Assembly: GCA_963833115.1 (NCBI GenBank)
Contig: CAWHWS010000002.1
Coordinates: 682,001-746,000, forward strand
Source of the DNA: Hasllibacter sp963833115
GTDB taxonomy: Bacteria > Pseudomonadota > Alphaproteobacteria > Rhodobacterales > Rhodobacteraceae
Direction of reading: 5' to 3'
DNA length: 64,000 nt
Positions 55,402-63,946 of the stretch are shown piece by piece. The notes under the pieces are model-generated. The model did not search any database. It saw only the letters and a program-made list of their open reading frames with translations, and was not told where the DNA came from. A program made the translations under genes and the position numbers. Each line of letters starts with the position of its first letter. The first letter of the stretch is position 1.

Positions 55402-56751
55402 ATGGCGGAGGATGGCGGACCGCGGGCGATGCCCGTGCCCTCGGGGCGGCTGGCCCGGCTCGCCCGGCTGGGCTCGCTCGGCGCGGGGGTCGCCGGCGGC
55501 GCGGCCGCGCGGGGCCTGGTCGAGCTCGGCCGGGGCCGCCGGCCCGCCATGCGCGACCTCCTGATCACGCCGGCCAACGCGCGGCGGGTGGCCGCCGAGC
55601 TCTCCCGCATGCGCGGCGCCGCGATGAAGCTGGGGCAGCTCGTCTCGATGGACGCGGGCGACATGCTGCCCCCCGAGCTGGCGCAGATCATGGCGCAGCT
55701 GCGCGAGGGGGCGCACGTGATGCCGCCCGCGCAGCTCGGGCAGGTCCTAGGCGCGCAGTGGCCCGCCGGCTGGCGCGGACGGTTCGAGCGCTTCGACGTG
55801 CGGCCCGTCGCCTCGGCCTCGATCGGGCAGGTGCACCGCGCGCGCCTCAGGGACGGGCGCGACCTGGCGATCAAGGTGCAGTATCCCGGCGTGGCGCGCA
55901 GCATCGACGCCGACGTCGCCAACGTGGGCGCCCTGATGCGGATGTCCGGCCTGCTGCCCGCGGGGTTCGAGATCGCGCCCTATCTGGACGCCGCCCGCGC
56001 CCAGCTCCGCGAGGAGACCGACTACCGCGCCGAGGCCGCGCACATGGCGCGCTTCGCGGCCCTCCTGGCGGGGGACGCGCGCTTCGTGCTGCCCGAGCCG
56101 CAGGCGGACTGGAGCACCGGGCAGGTGCTCGCGATGACCTGGGTGGAGGGGCGTCCGATCGAGGAGGCGGCGGCCGCGCCACAGGCCGCGCGCGACCGGA
56201 TCGCGCGGGATCTCGTGGACCTCGTGCTGGCAGAGCTCTTCGACCTCGGCTGGATGCAGACCGACCCGAACTTCGCCAACTACCGCTGGCAGCCGGAGAC
56301 CGGGCGCATCGTGCTCCTCGACTTCGGCGCCGCGCGCCGGATCGACGCCGCCGCCTCCGAGGGGTTCCGCCGCCTGCTGGCCGCGGGGCTTTCCGGCGAG
56401 GGCGGCGCGACCTGGGAGGCGGCGCGCGCGCTCGGCCTCCTGCCGCCGGACATGGCGCCCGAGCACGCCGGCCGCGTGGCGCGGATCATGGAAGCGGCGT
56501 TCGCGGCCCTTCGGGCGGACCCGTTCGACTTCGCCGCCAGCGACCTGCCCGAGCGGATGCGGGACGAGGGCATCGCCCTGGCCGAGGCCGGGTTCGCGCC
56601 GCCGCCGCCCCCGATCGAGGCGCTCTACGTCCAGCGCAAGCTGGCGGGCACCTTCCTGCTGGGCGCGCGGCTGCGCGCGCGGGTGCGGGTGGGCGAGGCG
56701 GCGGCCCCCTACCTCACCCCCGGCGGCGCAGGGCCAGCACCGCCCGCCTGA
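55402..56751 (+). CDS. AarF/ABC1/UbiB-family atypical kinase
   Basis: 449 residues. The family-specific KxGQ motif is K76-L-G78-Q79 (MKLGQLVSMD), followed by the Ala-rich nucleotide loop VASASIGQVHRA, the lysine in LAIKVQYPG, TDPNFANY near 290 and DFG in LLDFGAARRI. UbiB-type proteins support ubiquinone biosynthesis as ATPases. A membrane-associated C-terminal helix is not obvious here, so it may be a paralogue rather than UbiB proper. GGAGGAGCGGGC before the ATG. Its last 38 bases overlap the convergent gene. Confidence 0.87.
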   Translation: MAEDGGPRAMPVPSGRLARLARLGSLGAGVAGGAAARGLVELGRGRRPAMRDLLITPANARRVAAELSRMRGAAMKLGQLVSMDAGDMLPPELAQIMAQLREGAHVMPPAQLGQVLGAQWPAGWRGRFERFDVRPVASASIGQVHRARLRDGRDLAIKVQYPGVARSIDADVANVGALMRMSGLLPAGFEIAPYLDAARAQLREETDYRAEAAHMARFAALLAGDARFVLPEPQADWSTGQVLAMTWVEGRPIEEAAAAPQAARDRIARDLVDLVLAELFDLGWMQTDPNFANYRWQPETGRIVLLDFGAARRIDAAASEGFRRLLAAGLSGEGGATWEAARALGLLPPDMAPEHAGRVARIMEAAFAALRADPFDFAASDLPERMRDEGIALAEAGFAPPPPPIEALYVQRKLAGTFLLGARLRARVRVGEAAAPYLTPGGAGPAPPA

Positions 56752-57424
56752 GCGGGCCCGTCATGCGCCAGGACGTGCTGCGCAGGAGGGCGTCGCGCTC
56801 GGCGGCCGCCGCGTCCCGGTCCGCCTGCGCCGCCGCGCGGGCGAGGCGCGCCTCCTCGGCCATCGTCGTCAGGACCACGAGCTCGTCGAGGCGCGCGGCC
56901 TCGGCGGCGGACCAGTCGCCCAGGCGGGCGAGCCCCGCGCGCAGGGCCGGGCCGGACCCCGGGTCCGCCAGCGCCGCGGCGAGCCGCTCGAGCGCGGGCG
57001 GCGGCGACCCCGCGGGGCAGGAGACGGCGAGCCCGCCGCCATGCCCCAGGACGACCGCCGCGCCGGGCTCGCCGGGGGCCGCGCCCAGCACGATGAGGAG
57101 CCCGCCCGGCGCCAGGAGGGACGGCCACCCGGCCGGGTCCGCCTCGGCGGGATCGCCGATGAGGAGGTCCAGCGCGCCGGCCTCGGGCTCGGCCCACAGG
57201 GCCCCGGGCGCCGCGCGGCGCAGGGCCTGCGCCCCGGCGCCGAGCGCGAGCGCCGCCCGGCGCGGCCGGATCTCCGCGATGAGCCAGCGCAGGAGCGGCA
57301 GGTGCGGCGCCGCGCCGCGCGCCGCGGTGGCCGGCGGGGCCGGCGCGGCCGCCAGGACCCCGGCCAGGATCGCCGGGCCGTCGTCGAGGGCCGGGCACCC
57401 CGGCGCCGTGTCGCGCGTCGTCAT
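56714..57424 (-). CDS. Hypothetical protein with degenerate methyltransferase-like core and glycan-linked coiled-coil tail
   Basis: 236 residues. Residues 40-130 look like a Rossmann-type methyltransferase without a clear SAM loop (LPLLRWLIAEIRPRRAALAL ... LLAPGGLLIVLGAAP). Residues 175-215 are a helix rich in Ala, Glu and Arg, and the end DALLRSTSWRMTGPLRRAV is the motif seen before glycosyltransferase domains in capsule and O-antigen proteins. It is divergent from the GT2 gene with a 163-bp gap and overlaps the aarF-like gene convergently. Probably a partner in surface-glycan assembly (inference). Confidence 0.55.
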   Translation of the reverse strand: MTTRDTAPGCPALDDGPAILAGVLAAAPAPPATAARGAAPHLPLLRWLIAEIRPRRAALALGAGAQALRRAAPGALWAEPEAGALDLLIGDPAEADPAGWPSLLAPGGLLIVLGAAPGEPGAAVVLGHGGGLAVSCPAGSPPPALERLAAALADPGSGPALRAGLARLGDWSAAEAARLDELVVLTTMAEEARLARAAAQADRDAAAAERDALLRSTSWRMTGPLRRAVLALRRRG

Positions 57425-57587
57425 CGATCCCGTCCCCCGGTCCGGCGGCGCCCGTCGATGCCCCGCGCCGCGCCGCCGAGCGCGGGCGTAGCACCGGGCG
57501 GATGGCGGACCAACCCGCCCCCCGGTTGCGCGGCGGCGGGCCGGTGGCTACGCCCCGGGCGGGGCCGGCGCCCCGGCGGAGGGGCGG

Positions 57588-59468
57588 GTGGAGTTCGAGG
57601 CGGCCCGGGAGGTCGGGGACCGGGCGTTCGACGCGGCGCTGGACGTGCTGCGCCGCTCCGGGGAGGTCCACCCGCGGTGGTACCTGGAGCGCTATCCCGA
57701 CGTCGCGCGCCTGGGGATGGACCCGGCCGAGCACTACCTGCGCTACGGCGCGCGCATGGGGCGCGCCCCGAACCGCCGCGGCGTCGCGCCGGGCGCGGCG
57801 GACGCGCTCATGGACCGCCTCCTGCGGCAGGACGCGCCCGCGCGGGGCCGCCCGTGGTCCGAGGAGGCGCGCGTCGACGAGGCGATCGAGACGCTCCACG
57901 CGCTCGGCCATGTCGACCGGTCGCTCGAGGCCCTGCGCCAGATCGCCGAGGACGGGGCCTCGCGCGGGGCGCGGGCCGCCGCGGCGCGCGAGCTGGCGCG
58001 CTGGCACCTCCTGCGGGCGCGCCCGGCCGATCCGGCGCGCGCGATCCGCTGGCTGGACCGCGCCATGCAAGGCACCGACGCCCCCGAGGAGCGCGCCGAG
58101 CTGACCGGGATCCGACTCGTGTGCGACCACGCGCTGGGCGACCGGAGCGGCGGCCTCGCCCGGTTCGGCCGGGCCGTCCTCGCGGGCGAGACCCTGCCGG
58201 ACACCTACCTCGCCCGCGCCAATTTCGAGGACGCGGCCGAGGATCGCTGCGCCTGGATCAACCGCGCGCTGGCAGGGCACGGCGTTCCGCCGGTCGCCCT
58301 CAAGGCCCCGGACGGGCGCGCGCCCTACGACCGCCTCACCGGGGCCGCGCCCCTGCCGGCGGTGGTGGACGGCCCGCTCGTCACCGTGCTGATCGCGGCC
58401 TACGACGCGGCCGCGATGATCGGCACGGCGATCGGGTCCCTCCGGGCGCAGACCTGGCGCGCGCTGGAGATCGTCGTGATCGACGATTGCAGCCCGGACG
58501 GGGGCGCCACGCTGCGCGCGGCCGAGGCGGCGGCCGAGGGGGACGCGCGCGTGCGCACCCTGCGGATGGAGCGCAACGGCGGGGCCTATGTCGCGCGCAA
58601 CCGGGGGCTCGACCTCGCGGGCGGCGCGTTCGTGACCATCCACGACGCGGACGACTGGTCCCACCCCCTCAAGATCGAGACGCAGGCGCGGCACCTGCTG
58701 GCGCATCCCGGCGTGATGGGCTGCACCTCCGACCGGGCGCGGGCGAACGACGAGCTGCGCTTCACCCGGCCGCGCGGCGACGGGCTCTTCACGACCTTCA
58801 ACACCTCGTCCTTCATGTTCCGCCGGGCGCCCGTGCGCGCGGCGCTGGGCTACTGGGACACCGTGCGCTTCGCCGCCGACACCGAGCTGATCCGGCGGAT
58901 GCGGGCGACCTTCGGCGACGCCTCCTACGCCAGGGTCCCGACCGGCCCGCTCTCGTTCCAGCGCGAGGCGGCGCTCTCGGTCACCGGCGATGCGGTCACG
59001 GGGCTCGGCGACCGGTTCTTCGGGGTGCGCAAGGAGTATCGCGACGCCCAGGCGCACCATCACCGCACGGCGCCGAGCCTGCGCTATGGCGACGACCCCG
59101 CGCGCCGGCCCTTCGCCGCGCCGCGGATGATGCACCCCGGCCGCCCCGCGCCCGGCCCGCGGGAGGTGGACCTCGCGATCTCGGGTGATTTCCGCGTGCG
59201 GACCCCGGAGATCGAGGCCCTGATCGCCGAGCTGCCCGCCCTGCGCGCGCGCCATCCGCGCATCGGCCTGGTGGAGCGCTACGAGTTCGACGCGCCGGCC
59301 CCGGACGGGCACGCGATGTGCGCGGCGCTGCGCGCGCAGGTGGACGGGGAGGGCGTCGTGGTGCTCGTCCATGGCGACACGGTCGTGGCGCGCCATCGCC
59401 GGGCCGTGGGCGACGCGCCGGAGGAGCCGCATCTGGCGCCCGTGATCCTCGCGCCCGGCGGGGGGTGA
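57588..59468 (+). CDS. GT2-family glycosyltransferase with N-terminal helical repeat domain
   Basis: 626 residues. Residues 1-255 are helical, with a start typical of polysaccharide proteins (GEVHPRWYLERYPDVARLGMDPAEHYLRYG in two stretches) and TPR-like repeats. The GT-A domain begins LVTVLIAAYDAAAMIGTAIGSL near 265, with IVVIDDCSPDGG, GGAYVARNRGLDLA and the metal-binding DADDW near 350. It would transfer a sugar from an NDP-sugar to a surface glycan. The start is GTG 57588 with GGAGG 5 nt upstream; the ATG at 57502 is out of frame. Confidence 0.85.
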   Translation: MEFEAAREVGDRAFDAALDVLRRSGEVHPRWYLERYPDVARLGMDPAEHYLRYGARMGRAPNRRGVAPGAADALMDRLLRQDAPARGRPWSEEARVDEAIETLHALGHVDRSLEALRQIAEDGASRGARAAAARELARWHLLRARPADPARAIRWLDRAMQGTDAPEERAELTGIRLVCDHALGDRSGGLARFGRAVLAGETLPDTYLARANFEDAAEDRCAWINRALAGHGVPPVALKAPDGRAPYDRLTGAAPLPAVVDGPLVTVLIAAYDAAAMIGTAIGSLRAQTWRALEIVVIDDCSPDGGATLRAAEAAAEGDARVRTLRMERNGGAYVARNRGLDLAGGAFVTIHDADDWSHPLKIETQARHLLAHPGVMGCTSDRARANDELRFTRPRGDGLFTTFNTSSFMFRRAPVRAALGYWDTVRFAADTELIRRMRATFGDASYARVPTGPLSFQREAALSVTGDAVTGLGDRFFGVRKEYRDAQAHHHRTAPSLRYGDDPARRPFAAPRMMHPGRPAPGPREVDLAISGDFRVRTPEIEALIAELPALRARHPRIGLVERYEFDAPAPDGHAMCAALRAQVDGEGVVVLVHGDTVVARHRRAVGDAPEEPHLAPVILAPGGG

Positions 59469-59528
59469 TCGGCCGGGGAGTTGCGCCGGCGCGCGCGCGC
59501 CCGCACCGTGGGACCCGGGGAGGACGCG

Positions 59529-60788
59529 ATGACCGACGTGCGCGAGGGGGAGTGGGCCGAGCCGCCCCATGACGGCTACGTCCCGCTCGACGAGGGGTCG
59601 ACGCCGGAGCGCCTGGCCGCGCTCCCGGGCGTGGCCGAGCGGCTGGGCGGCGGGCCGGGCGACTGGTCGGTGCGGGAGGTCGGGGACGGCAACCTCAACC
59701 ACGTGTTCATCGTGCGCGGGCCCGCGGGCTCGCTCTGCGTCAAGCAGGCGCTGCCCTATCTGCGGGTGGTCGGCGAGGGCTGGCCGCTGCCCCTGAGCCG
59801 GGCGTTCTACGAATCGGCGGCCCTCGCGCGGCAGGCGCAGGACGCGGGCGCCGTGCCGCGGGTGTTTCACGTGGAACCCTCGCAGGCCCTGATCGTGATG
59901 GAGGACCTGGCCGGGCATCGCGTCTGGCGCGGGGCGCTGATCGACGGGGAGCGGCACGAGAGCGCGGCCCCCGTGCTGGGGCGGTTCATGGCCGACGCGC
60001 TGTTCCGGTCCTCCGATCTGGCGCTGGCGCCGGAGGTCCGCAAGCGCGAGGCGGCGCTCTTCGCCGGGAACGCGGCCCTCTGCCGGATATCGGAGGACCT
60101 GATCTTCACCGATCCTTACGTCGACCACCCGCTCAACGACTTCACCCCCGGGCTCGAGGCGGAGGTGGCCGGGATGCGCGCCGACGCGGCGTGGCGGCGC
60201 GCGGTGCAGGACTTGAAGTGGGACTTCACCACCCGCGCCGAGGCGCTCCTGCACGGGGATCTGCACACCGGGTCGGTCATGGTCTCGCCCGCCGGGCCGG
60301 GGGAGGACGTGCGGGTGATCGACCCGGAATTCGCGTTCTACGGGCCGATGGGGTTCGACGTCGGCGCCCTGGTGGCGAACCTGCTGCTCAGCGGCGCGTC
60401 CAAGGACGGGGCGGCGCGGGCCTGGTCGCTGGCCCAGGCGCCCCGGGCCTGGGACGCCTTCGCGGCGCGCTTCGCCGCGCTCTGGCGGAGCGAGCGGCGC
60501 GGCGAGGCGCAGGTGGAGCGCGTGCTGGGGGAGGCGTCCGAGGCGGCGCTGGCGGCGATGCTGGCGCGCATCCAGCGGGACGCGATCGGCTTCGCGGGGG
60601 CGAAGATGGCCCGCCGGATCGTGGGGCTGGCCGGGGTCGCGGATCTGCAGTCGATCGAGCCGGTGGCGGCGCGGTTGGCGAAGGAGCGCGCTGCGCTCCG
60701 GCTGGCGGGGCATCTGGCGAAGGAGGCGCGGCCCATCGGGACGATCGCCGCCGCGACGGACGCCGCGCGCGACGTGCTGGGCGGGTGA
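59529..60788 (+). CDS. mtnK: S-methyl-5-thioribose kinase
   Basis: 419 residues. Phosphorylates methylthioribose in the methionine salvage pathway. The kinase-like fold shows VREVGDGNLNHVFIVRGPAG near 55, the family-specific LLHGDLHTGSVMVS near 255 and VIDPEFAFYGPMGFDVGAL near 275. GGGGAGGA precedes ATG 59529. Its product is the substrate of the enzyme encoded next, 64 bp downstream. Confidence 0.93.
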   Translation: MTDVREGEWAEPPHDGYVPLDEGSTPERLAALPGVAERLGGGPGDWSVREVGDGNLNHVFIVRGPAGSLCVKQALPYLRVVGEGWPLPLSRAFYESAALARQAQDAGAVPRVFHVEPSQALIVMEDLAGHRVWRGALIDGERHESAAPVLGRFMADALFRSSDLALAPEVRKREAALFAGNAALCRISEDLIFTDPYVDHPLNDFTPGLEAEVAGMRADAAWRRAVQDLKWDFTTRAEALLHGDLHTGSVMVSPAGPGEDVRVIDPEFAFYGPMGFDVGALVANLLLSGASKDGAARAWSLAQAPRAWDAFAARFAALWRSERRGEAQVERVLGEASEAALAAMLARIQRDAIGFAGAKMARRIVGLAGVADLQSIEPVAARLAKERAALRLAGHLAKEARPIGTIAAATDAARDVLGG

Positions 60789-60852
60789 TCCGCCGCGCGC
60801 GCTGGCATAGGGTCGGCGGGAGCCCAACGCACAGGCATCAGGAGACGCCCCC

Positions 60853-61965
60853 ATGAAAGTCGACGGCACCCCCACCCGAACGATCTGGCCCGTGCCGAGC
60901 GCCGAGGCGCCGCAGGCCGTGCGCATCATCGACCAGACGCGCCTGCCGCACGCGTTCGTCACCGTGGACCTGACCACGCTCGAGGACGCGGCGCGGGCCA
61001 TCGCGGACATGCTCGTGCGGGGCGCGCCGCTCATCGGGGCGACGGCGGCCCATGGGATGGCGCTGGCGATCCGGGAGGACGCGTCGGACGCGCGGCTCGG
61101 CGCGGCCTACGAGGCGCTGCTGGCGACGCGGCCCACGGCGGTGAACCTGCGCTGGGCGCTGGACGAGATGATGGGGGCGCTGAAGCCGCTGCCGGAGGGG
61201 GACCGGGCCGGGGCGGCCTGGCGGCGCGCCGCCGCGATCTGCGAGGAGGACGTGGAGATCTGCCGCATGATCGGGGTGCACGGGCGCGCCCTGATCGAGG
61301 AGATCGCGAAGCGGAAGAGGGCGGCGGGCGAGGACCCCACGGTCAACGTGCTCACGCATTGCAACGCGGGCTGGCTGGCCACCGTGGACTGGGGCACGGC
61401 GACCTCGCCGGTCTATCAGGCGCACGACGCGGGCGTGGCGGTGCACGTCTGGGTGGACGAGACGCGCCCCCGCTCCCAGGGCGCGGCGCTGACGTCGTGG
61501 GAATTGCTGAACCACGGGGTGCCGCACCACCTGATCACCGACAACTCGGGCGGGCTCCTCATGATGCGGGGGATGGTCGACCTGGTGATCGTGGGGACCG
61601 ACCGGACCACGGCGGCGGGCGACGTGTGCAACAAGATCGGCACCTACCTCAAGGCATTGGCGGCGAAGGACAACGGCGTGCCGTTCTACGTGGCGCTGCC
61701 CTCGCCGACGATCGACTTCCGGCTCTCGGACGGGATGGACATCCCGATCGAGGAGCGCGGCCCGGAGGAGGTGACCTGGGTGCACGGGCGCGACCCGGAG
61801 GGGCGGATCACCAAGGTGCTCATCGCGCCGGAGGGCACGCCGGCGGCCAACCACGCCTTCGACGTGACGCCCGCGCGCCTGGTCACCGGCCTCATCACCG
61901 AGCGGGGGGTCGTCGCGGCCGAGGCGGGCGCGATCGCGGCGCTGTTCCCCGACCGCGCCGCCTGA
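60853..61965 (+). CDS. mtnA: S-methyl-5-thioribose-1-phosphate isomerase
   Basis: 370 residues. Converts methylthioribose-1-phosphate to methylthioribulose-1-phosphate. It belongs to the eIF2B-like family: MLVRGAPLIGATAAHGMALA near 55, the cysteine in LTHCNAGWLATVDWGTA near 165 and the aspartate in VGTDRTTAAGDVCNKIGTY near 250. No mtnB, mtnC or mtnD follows, so the later steps are elsewhere or the pathway ends in a shunt. CAGGAG precedes the ATG. A palindromic hairpin follows at 62009-62028. Confidence 0.95.
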   Translation: MKVDGTPTRTIWPVPSAEAPQAVRIIDQTRLPHAFVTVDLTTLEDAARAIADMLVRGAPLIGATAAHGMALAIREDASDARLGAAYEALLATRPTAVNLRWALDEMMGALKPLPEGDRAGAAWRRAAAICEEDVEICRMIGVHGRALIEEIAKRKRAAGEDPTVNVLTHCNAGWLATVDWGTATSPVYQAHDAGVAVHVWVDETRPRSQGAALTSWELLNHGVPHHLITDNSGGLLMMRGMVDLVIVGTDRTTAAGDVCNKIGTYLKALAAKDNGVPFYVALPSPTIDFRLSDGMDIPIEERGPEEVTWVHGRDPEGRITKVLIAPEGTPAANHAFDVTPARLVTGLITERGVVAAEAGAIAALFPDRAA

Positions 61966-62008
61966 GCCCCGGCGGGGCGGCGCCCCGGGCGCGCCGGGGG
62001 CCGCGCGT

Positions 62009-62028
62009 GGCCCCGGGCGCCCGGGGCC
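62009..62028. terminator. 20-bp perfect palindrome between convergent mtnA and coxG-like genes
   Basis: GGCCCCGGGC and its exact complement GCCCGGGGCC are adjacent, extendable by a G-T wobble and two more pairs. It stands 44 bp past mtnA and 15 bp past the coxG-like stop on the other strand. No T-tract. A bidirectional stop for two converging transcripts is the simplest reading. Confidence 0.5.
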
Positions 62029-62042
62029 GCGGCGCGGACGGC

Positions 62043-62666
62043 CTAGCCGAGGAGCTTCTTGAAGAAGCCCTTCTTCTCCTGCCCCGGGGCGTGGGGCGGG
62101 GTGGGGTCCTGGGGGCCGCCGGCGCGGATCGACGGCTCGTCCGCCGGCGCGGGGTCGGCGCCGCCCGTGGGCGCCTGGGCCGACATCGCCTCGGCCGGCA
62201 CGGTGTCGACCGGCGCGCCGGGCCCTTCGACCTGCTCCTGGAAGCGCTCGAAGAACTGGTCGGCCATCTTGCGGGCGAAGGCGTCGACGACCCGGCCGCC
62301 GAGCTGCGCCAGCTTGCCGCCGACGCGCGCGTCGACCGCGTAGCCGAGCTCGGTGCCCGTGCCGTCCGAGGTCCGCGCCAGGGTCACGTCCGCGCCGCCC
62401 TTGGCGAAGCCGGCGGGCCCGCCCTTGCCCTCGCCGGACATGCGCAGGCGCTCGGGGCGGACCATGTCGTCCATCGCGACGGCGCCGCGGAAGGTCGCCT
62501 TCACCGGGCCGACCTTCTGCGTGACCGTCGCCTCGAAGCCCGCCTCGGCGCTGCCGGTGAGCTCGGTGCAGCCGGGGATGCAGGCCTTGAGCACGTGCGG
62601 GTCGAGCAGCGCGGCCCAGACCGTCTCGGGGTCGGCGGCGATGGTGCGGGTGCCGGTGAGTTCCAT
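62043..62666 (-). CDS. CoxG-like SRPBCC-family protein
   Basis: 207 residues. Residues 1-145 match the CO-dehydrogenase subunit G family: MELTGTRTIAADPETVWAAL, DPHVLKACIPGCTELTG, ATVTQKVGPVKATFRG and GKLAQLGGRVVDAFARKMADQF. The tail is Pro/Ala-rich and ends in KKGFFKKLLG. CoxG recruits the Mo-CO dehydrogenase maturation machinery to the membrane, but no cox genes are in view; many paralogues have other roles. ATG 62666 has GGAGA 5 nt before it. Confidence 0.85.
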   Translation of the reverse strand: MELTGTRTIAADPETVWAALLDPHVLKACIPGCTELTGSAEAGFEATVTQKVGPVKATFRGAVAMDDMVRPERLRMSGEGKGGPAGFAKGGADVTLARTSDGTGTELGYAVDARVGGKLAQLGGRVVDAFARKMADQFFERFQEQVEGPGAPVDTVPAEAMSAQAPTGGADPAPADEPSIRAGGPQDPTPPHAPGQEKKGFFKKLLG

Positions 62667-62804
62667 GCATGTCTCCGGGGTGTGTTGGCGCGGACAGTGG
62701 ATCACGAAGACGGCGCGCCGTCACGCGGCGGATGGGGGCCCGCCCGGGGCAGGAGGGCAACAGTGCGGCCCGAATGCGGCTTCCGGCGATAAACTGCCGC
62801 GCAT

Positions 62805-62813
62805 AGTATAACA
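62805..62813 (-). promoter_or_regulatory. Extended -10 element upstream of the coxG-like gene
   Basis: On the minus strand TGTTATACT (TGN-TATACT) is a near-consensus extended -10 in an AT-rich island, 139 bp upstream of the coxG-like ATG. No good -35 is needed for this class. It could instead belong to a divergent transcript to the right. Confidence 0.4.
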
Positions 62814-62868
62814 ATGTCAGTTACTTGGCGGGTTGCGCCGCGCGTGGTCCCCCTCCATTCCGCCGGGG

Positions 62869-63342
62869 ATGCGACACCTGTCGTTCCCCCTCCTGGCCGC
62901 GCTCGCGGCATCGCCCGGCGCCGCGCCCGCGTTCGACGTGGCGGCCGTGCTCGTCGGCACCGCCCGGGTCGTCGACGGCGACGGCGTGCGGTTCGGCCGC
63001 GTGGAGGTGCGCCTCCAGGGCATCGCCGCGCCCGAGGACAACGCGGCGGCGCGGGACGCGGGCGGGCCCGAGGCCTCGGCCGCGCTGTCGCGCCTGGCGG
63101 ACGGGCGCGAGGTGTCCTGCCGGCTCGACGGGACGACGACGGGGCGCCGGTCGGGCAACCGGCCCGTCGGCCTGTGCGAGGTGGACGGCGCGGACCTGGG
63201 CGAGGCGATGGTGCGGGCCGGGCTGGCGCGCGACTGCCCGCGCTACTCCGGCGGGCGCTATGCCGGCGCGGAGCGCGCCGCCCGCGCGGCCGGCCGGGAC
63301 CTCGCCGCGATCTACCCCCTCCCGCCCTACTGCGCGCGTTGA
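62869..63342 (+). CDS. Secreted thermonuclease (SNase)-like protein
   Basis: 157 residues with a signal peptide (MRHLSFPLLAALAASPGAAPAF). The SNase-like barrel is seen as GTARVVDGDGVRFGRVEVRLQGIAAPED (residues about 28-55, in two halves) and LGEAMVRAGLARDCPRYSGG near 115. Catalytic residues of true nucleases (Arg-Glu-Arg) are only partly preserved: RLQGI and APED are there, but the middle Glu/second Arg is not evident, so it may be a non-catalytic relative. ATG 62869 preferred to TTG 62833 for the signal peptide. Confidence 0.75.
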   Translation: MRHLSFPLLAALAASPGAAPAFDVAAVLVGTARVVDGDGVRFGRVEVRLQGIAAPEDNAAARDAGGPEASAALSRLADGREVSCRLDGTTTGRRSGNRPVGLCEVDGADLGEAMVRAGLARDCPRYSGGRYAGAERAARAAGRDLAAIYPLPPYCAR

Positions 63343-63428
63343 GCGGACCATCACGAGTGCGTATGTCCGGCTGACCGGGACGCGCGCCGGCGGTTAGACA
63401 TGTCGCGCCAGATGGAGGAGGATCCGCC

Positions 63429-63941
63429 ATGACCGCGTATCGGGCCACGCGCCGCGCCGCCCTGTCGACCCTGGGGGCCGCGATCGGCCTCGGTGCCGCG
63501 GGCCTCGGAGCGCCCGTCCTGGCGCAGGGCCTGGCACCCACGCCGACCATGCGGGGCGGGGCCAACAACTACCGCCCCGGGGCGCCGATCGTCGCGCGCA
63601 TCGGCGGCGGCGGGTTCTGGACCCACGGCACCGTGCTGCGCGCGGGCGACGGCGCGCCTCTGCCCGGCCGCCGCATCCAGGTCTGGGCCCACACCACCGA
63701 GGGGCACGAGCGCGACGCGCGCAGCCATGGCGCGACCCTCACGGGGGCGGACGGGACGTTCCGCATCGAGATGCCGCAGATCGTACCCGCTTTCGGTCAG
63801 CCCCACGGGCACCTCGCCTACGATGCCGAGGACGACCCCGCGGCGGGGCAGGGCGCGTTCCGCACCGTGTTCCTCCGACCGGTGATGTCGAGCGCCGGGG
63901 ACACGTCCCTTCCGGTGTGGTTCGTCCTCGAGCCCGTCTGA
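63429..63941 (+). CDS. Tat-exported intradiol-dioxygenase-like protein
   Basis: 170 residues. N-terminal signal with RATRRAALSTLGAAIGLGAA (twin arginine, long hydrophobic part, cleavage after LAQ). The mature part follows the beta-sandwich of protocatechuate 3,4-dioxygenase relatives: GTVLRAGDGAPLPGRRIQVW, TLTGADGTFRIEMPQI and FGQPHGHLAYD. The Tyr-Tyr-His-His iron ligands of true ring-cleaving enzymes are not clearly present in this short form, so activity is uncertain. GGAGGAGG before the ATG. The next gene begins 5 bp after its stop. Confidence 0.72.
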   Translation: MTAYRATRRAALSTLGAAIGLGAAGLGAPVLAQGLAPTPTMRGGANNYRPGAPIVARIGGGGFWTHGTVLRAGDGAPLPGRRIQVWAHTTEGHERDARSHGATLTGADGTFRIEMPQIVPAFGQPHGHLAYDAEDDPAAGQGAFRTVFLRPVMSSAGDTSLPVWFVLEPV

Positions 63942-63946
63942 GCCGG

